A stretch of 64,000 nucleotides of DNA from Agrobacterium vaccinii (lineage in GTDB: Bacteria > Pseudomonadota > Alphaproteobacteria > Rhizobiales > Rhizobiaceae), in NCBI RefSeq assembly GCF_021310995.1, contig NZ_CP054150.1, positions 1,612,001 through 1,676,000 on the forward strand, written 5' to 3'. Under the pieces are notes generated by a model. That model was not told where the DNA came from and did no database searches. It saw nothing but the letters and a program-made list of their open reading frames with translations. The position numbers and the translations under genes were made by a program. Shown here piece after piece: positions 39,237 to 47,777 of the stretch. The stretch's first letter is position 1. Each line of letters opens with the position of its first letter.

Positions 39237-40220
39237 ATGGACTTCCTCTTCTCTGATTTTCTCGGCACGCCCACATGGATGTGGGGCGTCTTCATTTCTC
39301 TCGTATTAGGCCTGCTCGCTCTCGATCTGGGCGTGTTGCACAAGAACTCCAAAGAAATCGGCATTCGCGAAAGCCTGCTGATGTCCGGTTTCTACATCGT
39401 CATCGGCTTGGCCTTCGGCGGCTGGATCTGGTACCAGTCCGGTCAGCAATCGGCGATGGAATACGTCACCGGTTTCGTGGTCGAAAAAAGCCTGGCGATG
39501 GACAATATCTTCATCATCGCCATGATCTTCTCCTACTTCGCCATTCCCCGCCAGTACCAGCACCGCGTGCTGCTGTGGGGTATTCTGGGCGTGATCGTTC
39601 TGCGTGGTATCATGATTGCTGCGGGTGCAGCCATCGTCGATAACTTTCACTGGGTTCTCTATATCTTCGCAGGGTTTCTGGTCTTTACCGGTCTCAAGAT
39701 GCTGTTTTCGTCGGACCATGATGAAAACGATATCGGCAACAACAAGATATTGAAGTTCATGCGCCGTCACCTGCCGGTGACCAATGCGCTGCACGGCGAA
39801 AAATTCATCGTCAAGGAAGTCGACGCAAAGACGGGCAAGCTGAATACCTTCGTCACGCCGCTCTTCCTCGCGCTGATCATGGTTGAAATCGCCGACCTCA
39901 TCTTCGCAGTTGATTCGATTCCGGCGATCTTCGCGATCACGACAGACCCGTTCATCGTCTACACGTCGAACATCTTCGCGATCCTTGGCCTGCGTGCCCT
40001 CTACTTCGCACTGGCCGCCTTGATCCACCGCTTTGCGTATCTCAAATACGCGCTGGCTGCGGTTCTGGTCTTCGTCGGCTCGAAAATCTTCGTGGCCGAC
40101 ATGCTGGGCATCGCCAAGATCCCGCCTGCCCTGTCGCTGGGCGTAACCGTCGCGATCCTCGTGACAGGCGTTGTGGGCTCGCTGCTGGCGACCCGTAATG
40201 AAAAGAAGGCGATCGAGTAA
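39237..40220 (+). CDS. TerC/Alx-family integral membrane protein
   Basis: A 327-aa protein with about eight to nine membrane helices. Conserved acidic residues appear in VEKSLAMDNIF and MVEIADLIFAVDSIPAIFAI, the signatures of the TerC superfamily. Members such as E. coli Alx and MeeY are linked to manganese export and metal homeostasis; the older tellurite label applies to other branches. AAAGG lies about eight bases before the ATG inside a leader with alternative pairings. It is a single gene with its own hairpin terminator. Confidence 0.92.
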   Translation: MDFLFSDFLGTPTWMWGVFISLVLGLLALDLGVLHKNSKEIGIRESLLMSGFYIVIGLAFGGWIWYQSGQQSAMEYVTGFVVEKSLAMDNIFIIAMIFSYFAIPRQYQHRVLLWGILGVIVLRGIMIAAGAAIVDNFHWVLYIFAGFLVFTGLKMLFSSDHDENDIGNNKILKFMRRHLPVTNALHGEKFIVKEVDAKTGKLNTFVTPLFLALIMVEIADLIFAVDSIPAIFAITTDPFIVYTSNIFAILGLRALYFALAALIHRFAYLKYALAAVLVFVGSKIFVADMLGIAKIPPALSLGVTVAILVTGVVGSLLATRNEKKAIE

Positions 40221-40247
40221 GGTTAAACCGAAACGAGATGCTGACGC

Positions 40248-40279
40248 GGGCGCGGTAAAAACCGCGCCCGTTCCATTTT
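40248..40279 (+). terminator. Terminator after the TerC-family gene
   Basis: The stem GGGCGCGGT / ACCGCGCCC with an AAAA loop is followed by GTTCCATTTTT. It lies between two converging genes; the minus reading lacks a U-run. Confidence 0.7.
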
Positions 40280-40626
40280 TAGCTGGTCTTGAAGACGCGA
40301 GTCGTCAGAACCTGCGTGTTGCCGGTCTGTTGGTTGCTTGTCTGGTCATAACCCGGCGGAACCGTCGCCTTGTAATCATCGGAACCCAAAAACGGGTTAT
40401 CGAAATAGAAACTGACTGACCCGCCGCTGAAGGAGTAAACAACGGTGCCTTCATCGCCTGTCGCGAGACCGTTGGATTCAGCCGTCAGAGACGCGGTTGC
40501 TCCCGCCTTGATCGTCTGTGGCGGGTTGGATGCCCACACACCGTGATTGAGAGTTGAAGATGTCAACGACCAATCGGAATCGGTGGCGTTGGTAATCGTC
40601 CAGATCGTGCTACGAGCAGCAGACAT
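40279..40626 (-). CDS. Aegerolysin-family protein resembling insecticidal Gpp34Ab1 (Cry34Ab1)
   Basis: A 115-aa, beta-rich, cytosolic-looking protein without a signal peptide. Residues 49-79 carry blocks shared, from memory, with the Bacillus thuringiensis toxin Gpp34Ab1: AESNG, TG-x-EGT-xx-YS and YFDNPF-x-GS. Overall length (Gpp34Ab1 about 123 aa) and the MSA start also agree. Aegerolysins bind membrane lipids and usually form pores with a second protein. No Tpp35 or AfIP-1B-like partner is seen nearby. GGAG lies eight bases before the ATG. The upstream 200 bases are AT-richer than the surroundings, possibly reflecting transfer. Activity is unknown. Confidence 0.8.
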   Translation of the reverse strand: MSAARSTIWTITNATDSDWSLTSSTLNHGVWASNPPQTIKAGATASLTAESNGLATGDEGTVVYSFSGGSVSFYFDNPFLGSDDYKATVPPGYDQTSNQQTGNTQVLTTRVFKTS

Positions 40627-40827
40627 AGCTCATTCTCCTCAAATGGTTTCCACTTTTGAACAGCAAGAATGCTTCTCTCTTGCCGCCTCTGGTTGTTCCA
40701 TCTCAGGCACCGGGAGTCAATTTAAGGTAGTAATATAAATTAATACAATCAAAGATAGCGTTAAAGATTTGCTTGCACCCGTCCCCATGCTGTTCGCATC
40801 TGGAGCATCCCTCAGACTAAAATGAGC

Positions 40828-42345
40828 CTACTCAGCCGCGAACTTCGCGATATCCTCAGCCGCATCAGCATCACCCGGTGCGGTTTTTGCGTCGAGATCA
40901 GGAAACGCCACGATACGCTTGCCGGAAAAATCCGCGTGGACGACGACAAGTTCCTTCTCCTCGAAATAACCGAGCAGCATACGAGCGCGGCGCGCGGAGT
41001 GCGTACCGTAAGCGCGAGCAATGCGGGCGTCCGAAGGGCATGGCTCTTGCGCCAACGCCGCCCTGACTAGCAGAAGGAACACGCCCTGCAAATCATCCGA
41101 GACATTCTTTGAAAGCTCCAGCGCCTTCTGCCAGTCCTCGCTGGCAGCCATCTCCACATCCACGCCGGAGCGGGTAATGGCCACCTGTCGGCGGAACTCC
41201 GAAAGCGCCATGGGGGTCCCGGGAATTCGGCGCATTCGGGCGCGCACCAGAAACTCCTGATAAAGGACGGCATCCGTGCGATAGGCCGATTGCGGGTCTT
41301 CCATGATTTCGGTCAGAACGGCCGAAATCTTCTCCGTCCGCTCTTCCGGCGTCATATCCGGCTGGCTGCTGCGCTGTGGTTGCTGCAGTTCCGGCCCGCC
41401 TATCGCCGGGGTGGAACGTGAAAGCTCAGCCAGAATATCGGTCGTCGGGCGCGGTGCTGGTGGTGTGCGGCGCACGGGAGAGCGCGTGAATTCTTCCGGG
41501 TCGGGCGTGAAGATCAAGTCTTCGACGTCCTGCGGCGAATCCGGCAATGGCATCAGCTTCGGCGAAGAGGACCGTGCAGACGTCTCTACATTTCCGATGA
41601 CGATGGGCAGCGGACGACGCGACAGGGCCGGGCCAAGCGCCACGAAATTGCCGCGCTGCAAATCGCGAAACATTTCCGCCTGACGACGGTCCATGCCGAG
41701 CAAATCGGCAGCGCGCGCCATATCGATATCCAGAAAGGTACGACCCATCAGGAAGTTGGAGGCCTCGGCGGCGACGTTCTTGGCAAGCTTTGCCAGACGC
41801 TGCGTGGCGATAACGCCTGCCAGACCGCGCTTTCTACCACGGCACATCAGGTTGGTCATCGCGCCCAGCGACATCTTGCGCGCATCTTCCGTTACCTCAC
41901 CGGCAACGGACGGCGCAAACATCTGCGCTTCGTCCACCACGACGAGAACCGGATACCAGAATTCGCGGTCGGCATCGAAAAGGCCATTAAGGAAGGCCGC
42001 GGCAGCGCGCATCTGCTGCTCGATGTCGAGGCCTTCCAGCGTGAGAACGCAGGAAACGCGGTGCTGCCGGATGCGGTTGGAGATGCCCGCAAGCTCGCCT
42101 TCGGTGCGCTCACCATCCACTACCACATGGCCGAATTTATCGGCCAGCGTAACGAAATCGCCCTCGGGATCGATGATGACCTGCTGCACCCATGGCGCAG
42201 ACTGCTCCAGAAGACGGCGCAGCAGATGCGATTTGCCGGAACCGGAATTGCCCTGCACCAGCAAACGCGTGGCAAGCAATTCTTCGATATCGAGCTTGGC
42301 CGCCTGCCCGCCCGATAAGGTTCCCATGTCGATACCGACCTGCAC
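40828..42345 (-). CDS. HerA/DUF87-type ATPase
   Basis: A 505-aa HerA/FtsK-superfamily ATPase. It has a Walker A motif (GNSGSGKSHLLRRL), a Walker B motif (PVLVVVDEAQMFAP), a sensor-like IATQRLAKLAKN segment and an arginine-containing GMDRRQAEMFRDL region. A Pro-rich linker (about 265-330) leads to a helical C-terminal domain of unknown family. HerA-like motors translocate DNA, usually with NurA; no nuclease is adjacent here. The start is GTG 42345 with AGGGA eight bases upstream. Function remains open; alphaproteobacterial relatives are annotated only as ATP-binding proteins. Confidence 0.85.
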   Translation of the reverse strand: MQVGIDMGTLSGGQAAKLDIEELLATRLLVQGNSGSGKSHLLRRLLEQSAPWVQQVIIDPEGDFVTLADKFGHVVVDGERTEGELAGISNRIRQHRVSCVLTLEGLDIEQQMRAAAAFLNGLFDADREFWYPVLVVVDEAQMFAPSVAGEVTEDARKMSLGAMTNLMCRGRKRGLAGVIATQRLAKLAKNVAAEASNFLMGRTFLDIDMARAADLLGMDRRQAEMFRDLQRGNFVALGPALSRRPLPIVIGNVETSARSSSPKLMPLPDSPQDVEDLIFTPDPEEFTRSPVRRTPPAPRPTTDILAELSRSTPAIGGPELQQPQRSSQPDMTPEERTEKISAVLTEIMEDPQSAYRTDAVLYQEFLVRARMRRIPGTPMALSEFRRQVAITRSGVDVEMAASEDWQKALELSKNVSDDLQGVFLLLVRAALAQEPCPSDARIARAYGTHSARRARMLLGYFEEKELVVVHADFSGKRIVAFPDLDAKTAPGDADAAEDIAKFAAE

Positions 42346-42469
42346 TGTGAATGTCCCTGCGACTTAGAATGGATGATGCGCTGGCTCGCCGCGCGAACCA
42401 TCTCTTTACCAAAGTTTTAACCGAATACCCCTGCCTATCGCAACAATGCACAGGGAATATCTCCCCTCG

Positions 42470-43348
42470 TCAGGACGCAACGCGGCCCCATGACAGGCGA
42501 CGTCCGAACACGTTTAGCGCCAGCCCCGCAACAACCAGCGTGCTGCCAATGATCTCCAGCAGCGTGATTTCCTCTGCGAAAGCGAAGTAAGCGCCGAGAA
42601 AACCGACGATCGGCACCAGCAACGAGAATGGCGCAACCGTGCCCGCCGGATACCGCAGCAGCAGGAAACTCCAGATACCCGCGCCGACAATCGTTGCCCC
42701 ATAAGCCATGTAGACCACGACAAGCACTGTCATGACATTGGCAGATGCCAGACCTGCCGAAATAGCCTGCGGCCCTTCCAAAACCAGAGAAAGAGCCATA
42801 AGCGGCAGCACCGGCACAAGGCTTGTCCAGGCAACGAAAGACACGGCATTGACCCTGCCGACCTTGCGATTGACGATATTGCCGAGGGCCCAGCTAAAGG
42901 CGGCACCAACGCACATAAGCAGAGGCACCATCGCGTCGATATCAAGACGCTCAAGACCGATCACAGCCAGACCGCTGAACGCAACGGCGGCGCCCGCAAT
43001 ATGCGATTTCAGTGGTATCTCACCCAGCAGCGTTACCGCGAGCGCCATGGTGAAAAACGCCTGAGACTGCATGACCAGCGACGCAAGCCCGGCAGGAAGC
43101 CCCCATTTGATGGCGGTGTACAAAAGTCCGAACTGCGCGCAGCCCATCACCATGCCGTAGACGACCATGTGCTTCCAAGGCACTTTCGGGCGCGACAAAA
43201 AGAAGACCAGGGGAACTGCAGCAAAGAAGTATCGCAACGCCGTTAGAAACAAGGGCGGCATATCCATGACGCCGACCTTGATGACAACGAAATTGAAGCC
43301 CCACAAAAACACGGTGATCAGGGCGAGAAAGATATGCGGCACGGCCAT
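42470..43348 (-). CDS. EamA/DMT-family transporter
   Basis: A 292-aa protein with ten predicted membrane helices in two EamA repeats, each about 140 residues. Typical segments are FLWGFNFVVIKVGVMDMPP, TALRYFFAAVPL and IVGFLGAYFAFAEEITLLEI. Drug/metabolite transporters of this group export amino acids or other metabolites; the substrate cannot be predicted. ATG 43348 is used because a GGAT site precedes it and the first helix begins at once. It lies 43 bases downstream of the LysE-type gene on the same strand, and the two may be co-transcribed. Confidence 0.9.
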   Translation of the reverse strand: MAVPHIFLALITVFLWGFNFVVIKVGVMDMPPLFLTALRYFFAAVPLVFFLSRPKVPWKHMVVYGMVMGCAQFGLLYTAIKWGLPAGLASLVMQSQAFFTMALAVTLLGEIPLKSHIAGAAVAFSGLAVIGLERLDIDAMVPLLMCVGAAFSWALGNIVNRKVGRVNAVSFVAWTSLVPVLPLMALSLVLEGPQAISAGLASANVMTVLVVVYMAYGATIVGAGIWSFLLLRYPAGTVAPFSLLVPIVGFLGAYFAFAEEITLLEIIGSTLVVAGLALNVFGRRLSWGRVAS

Positions 43349-43391
43349 TTTGTTTTTATCCAATCGGGTGCCGCACGAGATTGCGGCGTTC

Positions 43392-44024
43392 TTAACCGGC
43401 GGCGCGCTTCCAACCCATGGTCAGCAGGCCAGCCCCGATCAGCAGGCTTCCACCTGTACGGTTGACGATGCGCTGGACTTTTGGCTTGCGAATGGAATTG
43501 CGGGCCGCACTTGCCAGCAATCCATAAAGAGCCGCATTGCAGGTGGCAAGCACAAGGAACGTGACCTCGAAGATCATCACCTGCGGCCAGAACGGCAGCG
43601 ATGGCGTCAGAAACTGCGGCAGGAATGCCACGAAGAAGATGATGCTTTTCGGGTTCAGAGCCGTGACAATATAAGTATGCAGGAAGATTTTAAGCGGACG
43701 CTCTTTGCCGGTCGCCGCTTCTTGCGCGCCCTCACCGCTGACCGGCGCACGCCACAGCCTGATGCCGAGATAAATCAGATAAGCGGCACCCACCCATTTC
43801 AGAACGGTAAACAGCGCAGCAGATGTCGCCAGCAGCGCACCCAGCCCCAGCATGGATGCCGTCATCGCCGTAAAATCCCCCAGCGCCACGCCCGCCACAG
43901 TCGCGGAACTGGCTTTGCGACCGTGACCAAGCGCATAGGAAATAACGAGCAAGATCGTCGGCCCGGGAATGGCGAGCATGACAGCGGATGCGGCCACGAA
44001 GGCCAACCAGTTTTCAATCGGCAT
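43392..44024 (-). CDS. LysE/RhtB-family translocator
   Basis: A 210-aa protein with six predicted helices. The signature AIPGPTILLVISYALGHGRK near the N terminus and ALNPKSIIFFVAFLPQF in the middle are diagnostic of LysE/RhtB exporters, which move amino acids or homoserine lactones out of the cell. ATG 44024 has AAGGGGA eight bases upstream; the longer frame to 44066 lacks a signal. It is followed by the EamA transporter gene. Confidence 0.92.
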   Translation of the reverse strand: MPIENWLAFVAASAVMLAIPGPTILLVISYALGHGRKASSATVAGVALGDFTAMTASMLGLGALLATSAALFTVLKWVGAAYLIYLGIRLWRAPVSGEGAQEAATGKERPLKIFLHTYIVTALNPKSIIFFVAFLPQFLTPSLPFWPQVMIFEVTFLVLATCNAALYGLLASAARNSIRKPKVQRIVNRTGGSLLIGAGLLTMGWKRAAG

Positions 44025-44105
44025 GATGATGTCCCCTTGTGATGATAATGCGGAGCAAGCCACCAAGTCGAAAGCATGTCAATCGATGCGGTCGACCTTA
44101 GGCCG

Positions 44106-44621
44106 TCACTGCCCGGTGGGCGGGTTGAGAACCACCGCCATCAGCACTTCATCATAATAGGTTGGCCCGATTTTCAACGCGCGCCGTTCAAACCCATACT
44201 GCTCGAAACCCATTTTGATATACAGTTTATGGGCAGCAATATTCGACGCGCCAACAATGATGGTGACCTCTTCAACGAGCGGCCTGGCATAGTCCAGTGC
44301 GTGTTTGATGAGGGCAGCCCCAATGCCCGAGCCGCGCGTCTGCGGTCGCACATACATGCCCCAGATCGCGCCTTTATGTCTGGTCTTCAAAGCCGTCGAA
44401 ATGCGAAGGCCAACGGCACCCACCAAAGTATTCGTGTCGGTGCAACGAGCGCCAAAAACGTTTCCTTCTTCAAGGCGTTGAGCGAAATCATCGACTGACA
44501 ACACGGCCTCATCTTCAAACGAAGCACCGAAGGCTTCCGGATGAGCAGCCAAGCCTTCCAGACGAAGGTCACGATAAGCCTCTGCGTCAATGGTCGACAA
44601 TTTTTCTATGGAAGTCTGCAT
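44106..44621 (-). CDS. GNAT-family N-acetyltransferase
   Basis: A 171-aa acetyl-CoA-dependent acetyltransferase. The acetyl-CoA binding motif A is GMYVRPQTRGSGIGAALI, followed by a motif B helix NIAAHKLYIKMGFEQYG. The substrate may be a small amine, an amino acid or a protein N terminus; it cannot be assigned. A weak GAG site precedes the ATG. It lies 81 bases upstream of the LysE-type gene on the same strand. Confidence 0.9.
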   Translation of the reverse strand: MQTSIEKLSTIDAEAYRDLRLEGLAAHPEAFGASFEDEAVLSVDDFAQRLEEGNVFGARCTDTNTLVGAVGLRISTALKTRHKGAIWGMYVRPQTRGSGIGAALIKHALDYARPLVEEVTIIVGASNIAAHKLYIKMGFEQYGFERRALKIGPTYYDEVLMAVVLNPPTGQ

Positions 44622-44652
44622 GGCTTATCTCAAGATTTCAGCTGCATCACAA

Positions 44653-44685
44653 TAAACCTCCCCGGCAGAATGACTGCCGAGGAGG
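44653..44685 (-). terminator. Terminator after the DUF1127 gene
   Basis: The minus-strand stem CCTCCTCGGCAG / CTGCCGGGGAGG (12 pairs with one U-G) is followed by TTTATT, ten bases after the DUF1127 stop. Confidence 0.82.
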
Positions 44686-44694
44686 CCACCACCC

Positions 44695-44931
44695 TCAAAA
44701 GCGTGGGGTCCAAGGTGGTAACAATGGTATTTCAAACCGATATTTGCTGACAGGAAGACCGATGTCACGCAACATGTGGTCAGACAGATGCGAGACATAC
44801 ACCTTCTTCTGCCGATGCTGCCAGGCAACCACCAGTACGGCTTTGAACGTCGTCCAGACACCGAAATGCCTGAACAGATCATCAACTTCTTTCGAAACAT
44901 CATTTACACGTAAAGATTGTTCATGAGACAT
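44695..44931 (-). CDS. DUF1127 domain-containing small protein
   Basis: A 78-aa basic protein. The C-terminal half carries the DUF1127 pattern HLSDHMLRDIGLP after an Arg/Lys-rich helix (WQHRQKKVYVS). Many rhizobial DUF1127 proteins are under 50 aa and have been tied to RNA turnover and nutrient responses; this is the longer type. GGCGGAT lies six bases before ATG 44931. It has a strong terminator and may follow the small ORF at 45090-45194 on the same strand. Confidence 0.85.
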   Translation of the reverse strand: MSHEQSLRVNDVSKEVDDLFRHFGVWTTFKAVLVVAWQHRQKKVYVSHLSDHMLRDIGLPVSKYRFEIPLLPPWTPRF

Positions 44932-45089
44932 AGGAAATCCGCCCCGGCGCACTGTGGCGACCAGGTCCTTTCGTGATGGGAAAAGACGTGCGGGGACCAA
45001 CAGACGCAGATAGACTCTGCGACGACTAAACGGGGACCGACACGTTATGAGACAAGTTAAAAATGCCTATAAAGGCTATAGGAACGGCT

Positions 45090-45194
45090 TTAAATCGCTG
45101 TTCCACGTCGCACTGATGGCACCATATAGGCGGTATGAACCGCTGCCATAAGTCGAACCACGCCAAAAAGGCCGTGCAAATTAAATGTGTTCAT
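45090..45194 (-). CDS. Putative 34-aa microprotein with perfect Shine-Dalgarno
   Basis: Minus-strand ORF of 34 codons beginning MNTFNLHGLFGVVRLMAAVH and ending near SVRRGTAI. AAGGAGG (45201-45207) lies six bases before the ATG, the strongest ribosome site in this part of the window. The product is a hydrophobic stretch with a basic end. A weak hairpin with a TTTTT tail follows (45057-45082, minus reading). An opposite-strand ORF of the same length (45047-45151) overlaps it, so only one may be real. No family is recognised. Confidence 0.5.
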   Translation of the reverse strand: MNTFNLHGLFGVVRLMAAVHTAYMVPSVRRGTAI

Positions 45195-45324
45195 TTGTAG
45201 CCTCCTTGTTTGAGTTGCGGGCTTGAATTTTGTGACATGGCTTCGATTCGATTTCAAGCCACTCAATCCCGAATTGCATCAAAGAGCAAAAATCAGTGCA
45301 AAAATGTCACAGATGAGCAGTCCG

Positions 45325-46146
45325 CTACCCGGCGACACGGAGGCCGAAGCCCTGCATCAGTCTGCGGGTCGTGAAATCCGGTTGACCGGAGGTGAAAATG
45401 GCAACGTCGAAACCGTCGGGATGCTCCGCGCTCTCCACCAACGGCACTTTGCGCCGTGCCTGCCGTGCAATGGCTTCCGCCGGGTCCAGCCAGTCCACAG
45501 GCCATGGCGCCAGTCTTCGGAAGACATTGGCCATGAAAGGATAGTGCGTGCAGGCCAGAACGACGATATCGGTGCGCCTTCCGCTGTCCTCGATGAAACA
45601 TGGCGCTATTTCCGCTGTCACCTCGTCATCGGAAATCGCCTCCCCCCGTATCCACGCTTCCGCCATGCGCGCCAGGTTTTCAGACCCCACCAGACGAACA
45701 TGACATTGCGAAGCGAAAGACTGGATGAGATCGCGCGTGTAGGCGCGCTTGACGGTGCCGGGCGTGGCCAGAACCGAGACAAGACCGGAACGGGTCCGTT
45801 CCGCCGCCGGTTTGATCGCCGGAACGGTACCAACGAAGGTCATTTCGGGAAACTCTGCCCGCAGCGCCACACCTGCCAGCGTGAAAGCCGTGTTGCAGGC
45901 AACAATGCAGATTTCAGGGTCGTGAGTCTCGATCAATTGCTTAAGCAGCGACAAAAGCCGCTCGGTCAAAGCGCTCTCTTCCCAGCCGCCATAGGGAAAA
46001 CCGGCATCATCGGCCACATAGACAAAGCTACGCTCGGGCATCAGCACCCTCGCCTCACGCAGGACAGTCAGTCCGCCAATGCCACTGTCGAGGACCAGCA
46101 CCGGCTTGAGTGGTATCTCGCTGGGATCACGCGTTATCGATGTCAT
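45325..46146 (-). CDS. murI: Glutamate racemase
   Basis: A 273-aa cofactor-independent racemase supplying D-glutamate for peptidoglycan. The two catalytic cysteines are in VACNTAF and LACTHYPF; the N-terminal [11 protein letters not shown] motif supplies the Asp and Ser. The spacing between the cysteines is normal. The chosen ATG 46146 lies within the 3' end of trmJ, a 20-base overlap, with GGGAG upstream; translation is probably coupled. Confidence 0.94.
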   Translation of the reverse strand: MTSITRDPSEIPLKPVLVLDSGIGGLTVLREARVLMPERSFVYVADDAGFPYGGWEESALTERLLSLLKQLIETHDPEICIVACNTAFTLAGVALRAEFPEMTFVGTVPAIKPAAERTRSGLVSVLATPGTVKRAYTRDLIQSFASQCHVRLVGSENLARMAEAWIRGEAISDDEVTAEIAPCFIEDSGRRTDIVVLACTHYPFMANVFRRLAPWPVDWLDPAEAIARQARRKVPLVESAEHPDGFDVAIFTSGQPDFTTRRLMQGFGLRVAG

Positions 46147-46957
46147 CCTGTGCATTGCTCCCGTCAGCATAAGGGCCATTGCTGCCGCGTGGTGTTTGGC
46201 GGCCATATTTGTCGAAGGTGCCGAACACCCCGCGCAGCACGCTGATTTCCTGCGAGCTCAGCGCGCGCCTCGACAAGACAGCCCGCAGATTTTCGATCAT
46301 CCGCTGCTTCTTGCCTTCGGGGCGGAAATAGCCTCGCGCATCCAGCGCTTCTTCCAGCTGCTCGAACAGCCCGTAAAGCTGCTCCTTCGTCGCCTGTTTC
46401 TGCTCCAGCGGCACGAACAGCGTCTGGCTCAGGTCTTCCATGCCGGAATTCATCCACTCATAGGACATCAGCAGCACGGCCTGCGCAATGTTGAGCGATG
46501 CGAAGGCGGGATTGACCGGGAAGGTCACGATCTCATCGGCCAGCGCCACCTCTTCATTGGTCAGGCCCCAGCGCTCGCGCCCGAAGAGGATGCCGGTTTT
46601 TTCGCCTGACGTAAATTTCTGGCGCAATGTCTGTGCGGCAACCACGGGCGCACGCACCGGCTTGAAGCCGTAACGTTCTCGCGCCGTCGTGGCATAGGTG
46701 AATTGCAGGTCGGCGGTCGCTTCCTCGATCGTATCGAAAACACGCGTGTGGTCGATGACGTGATCGGCCTTGGAGGCCGCGGCGCGCGCCTTCTCGCTCG
46801 GCCAGCCATCGCGCGGGTTGACGAGGCGCAACTCGGCCAGGCCAAAATTGGCCATGGCCCGCGCCACCATGCCGATGTTTTCGCCCAGCTGGGGCTCGAC
46901 CAGAATGATCGCCGGACCCTCAGCCACAAGCTCGAGCTCGCTATTCGTACCTGCCAT
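46127..46957 (-). CDS. trmJ: TrmJ-type tRNA (cytidine/uridine-2'-O) methyltransferase
   Basis: A 276-aa SPOUT methyltransferase. Motif 1 is [21 protein letters not shown], shortened here to its key residues N-x-G-x-x-AR. Motif 2 is [15 protein letters not shown] and motif 3 is [15 protein letters not shown] helical C-terminal extension matches TrmJ, which methylates ribose 32 of tRNA. ATG 46957 is preceded by GGAAGG. It overlaps murI, which lies downstream on the same strand. Confidence 0.92.
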   Translation of the reverse strand: MAGTNSELELVAEGPAIILVEPQLGENIGMVARAMANFGLAELRLVNPRDGWPSEKARAAASKADHVIDHTRVFDTIEEATADLQFTYATTARERYGFKPVRAPVVAAQTLRQKFTSGEKTGILFGRERWGLTNEEVALADEIVTFPVNPAFASLNIAQAVLLMSYEWMNSGMEDLSQTLFVPLEQKQATKEQLYGLFEQLEEALDARGYFRPEGKKQRMIENLRAVLSRRALSSQEISVLRGVFGTFDKYGRQTPRGSNGPYADGSNAQDDIDNA

Positions 46958-47033
46958 ATTCGCCTTCCGATTTTTCGGCTTCACTGGCACAGTTTTTGCG
47001 ACAAATCAAAGGCACAGCACAGGCATGCGCTGC

Positions 47034-47564
47034 TTATTCGCCCTTGATGATGTTGGCCATCTCCTGAAGCAGGGAATCGCGGCCATCGTCGCCCACGCGG
47101 TGGATATCGTTGATGACGGGCTTGCCATCCTCTTCCACGACGTCGAAATTTACCTGATCGACGCTTGCCTTCATCTCCGCCTCATCCATGCAGGCCCAGA
47201 GCTTGAACTTCACGGTGACATCGCTCACGCCATCTTTCGGCGGTGCTGCGGTAATCGCGACATCCTGCAAAGGGCAACCATCCTGCGAATTCGTCACGAC
47301 GTCGTAGCCGAACGGATCACCCTTATCGCCGCTCTCGACTTCGGATGCAGGCTTCTTGGAGGCCTCGCGGTACTGCTTGATGAATTCCTTGCTGAATAGC
47401 GTGCTCAGCAAATCCTCGTCGAAGATGTATTTCCAGTCATCCGCCTCGCCGGACCAGTTCTTGACGGTGATGTCCATCACCTTCTTGACCGGCTCCGTGG
47501 GGTCTGCCGCAAAGGCGTTGCAGGAAAAGAGAATGGTGACAGAGGCGAGCAGAAGTTTCCGCAT
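47034..47564 (-). CDS. Hypothetical periplasmic protein
   Basis: A 176-aa protein with a clear Sec signal peptide ([20 protein letters not shown]). The mature part is acidic, with two cysteines (DGCPLQ and LWACMDE) that could form a disulfide, and ends in [14 protein letters not shown]. The general look resembles the DUF3828 group of nuclear-transport-factor-2-like periplasmic proteins, but this is only a guess. It is upstream of trmJ by 76 bases on the same strand, divergent from icd. Confidence 0.78.
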   Translation of the reverse strand: MRKLLLASVTILFSCNAFAADPTEPVKKVMDITVKNWSGEADDWKYIFDEDLLSTLFSKEFIKQYREASKKPASEVESGDKGDPFGYDVVTNSQDGCPLQDVAITAAPPKDGVSDVTVKFKLWACMDEAEMKASVDQVNFDVVEEDGKPVINDIHRVGDDGRDSLLQEMANIIKGE

Positions 47565-47777
47565 GATGATGTCCTGGTAGCAAGCTTACCCTACGTAAGC
47601 GATTCGCCAGACTTTAGTAGCCCAATGTATTTTGGCAATGTGTCCCAGTATGTTTTAGCAAGTCCAAAAAAGAACGTGCATGGCTTTGCCTTCGGCGCTC
47701 GCGATGCTATAGCGCCACGGGATATTTTTTGCATATCGCGCCCTCCCGGCGCAATCGTTCTCGAAGGTGAGGAATTC

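Noticed and set aside
40627..40827. A partner toxin or immunity gene next to the aegerolysin-like gene
   Set aside because: The AT-rich 200 bases contain no open frame of useful length, and the neighbours are a TerC-family protein and an ATPase.
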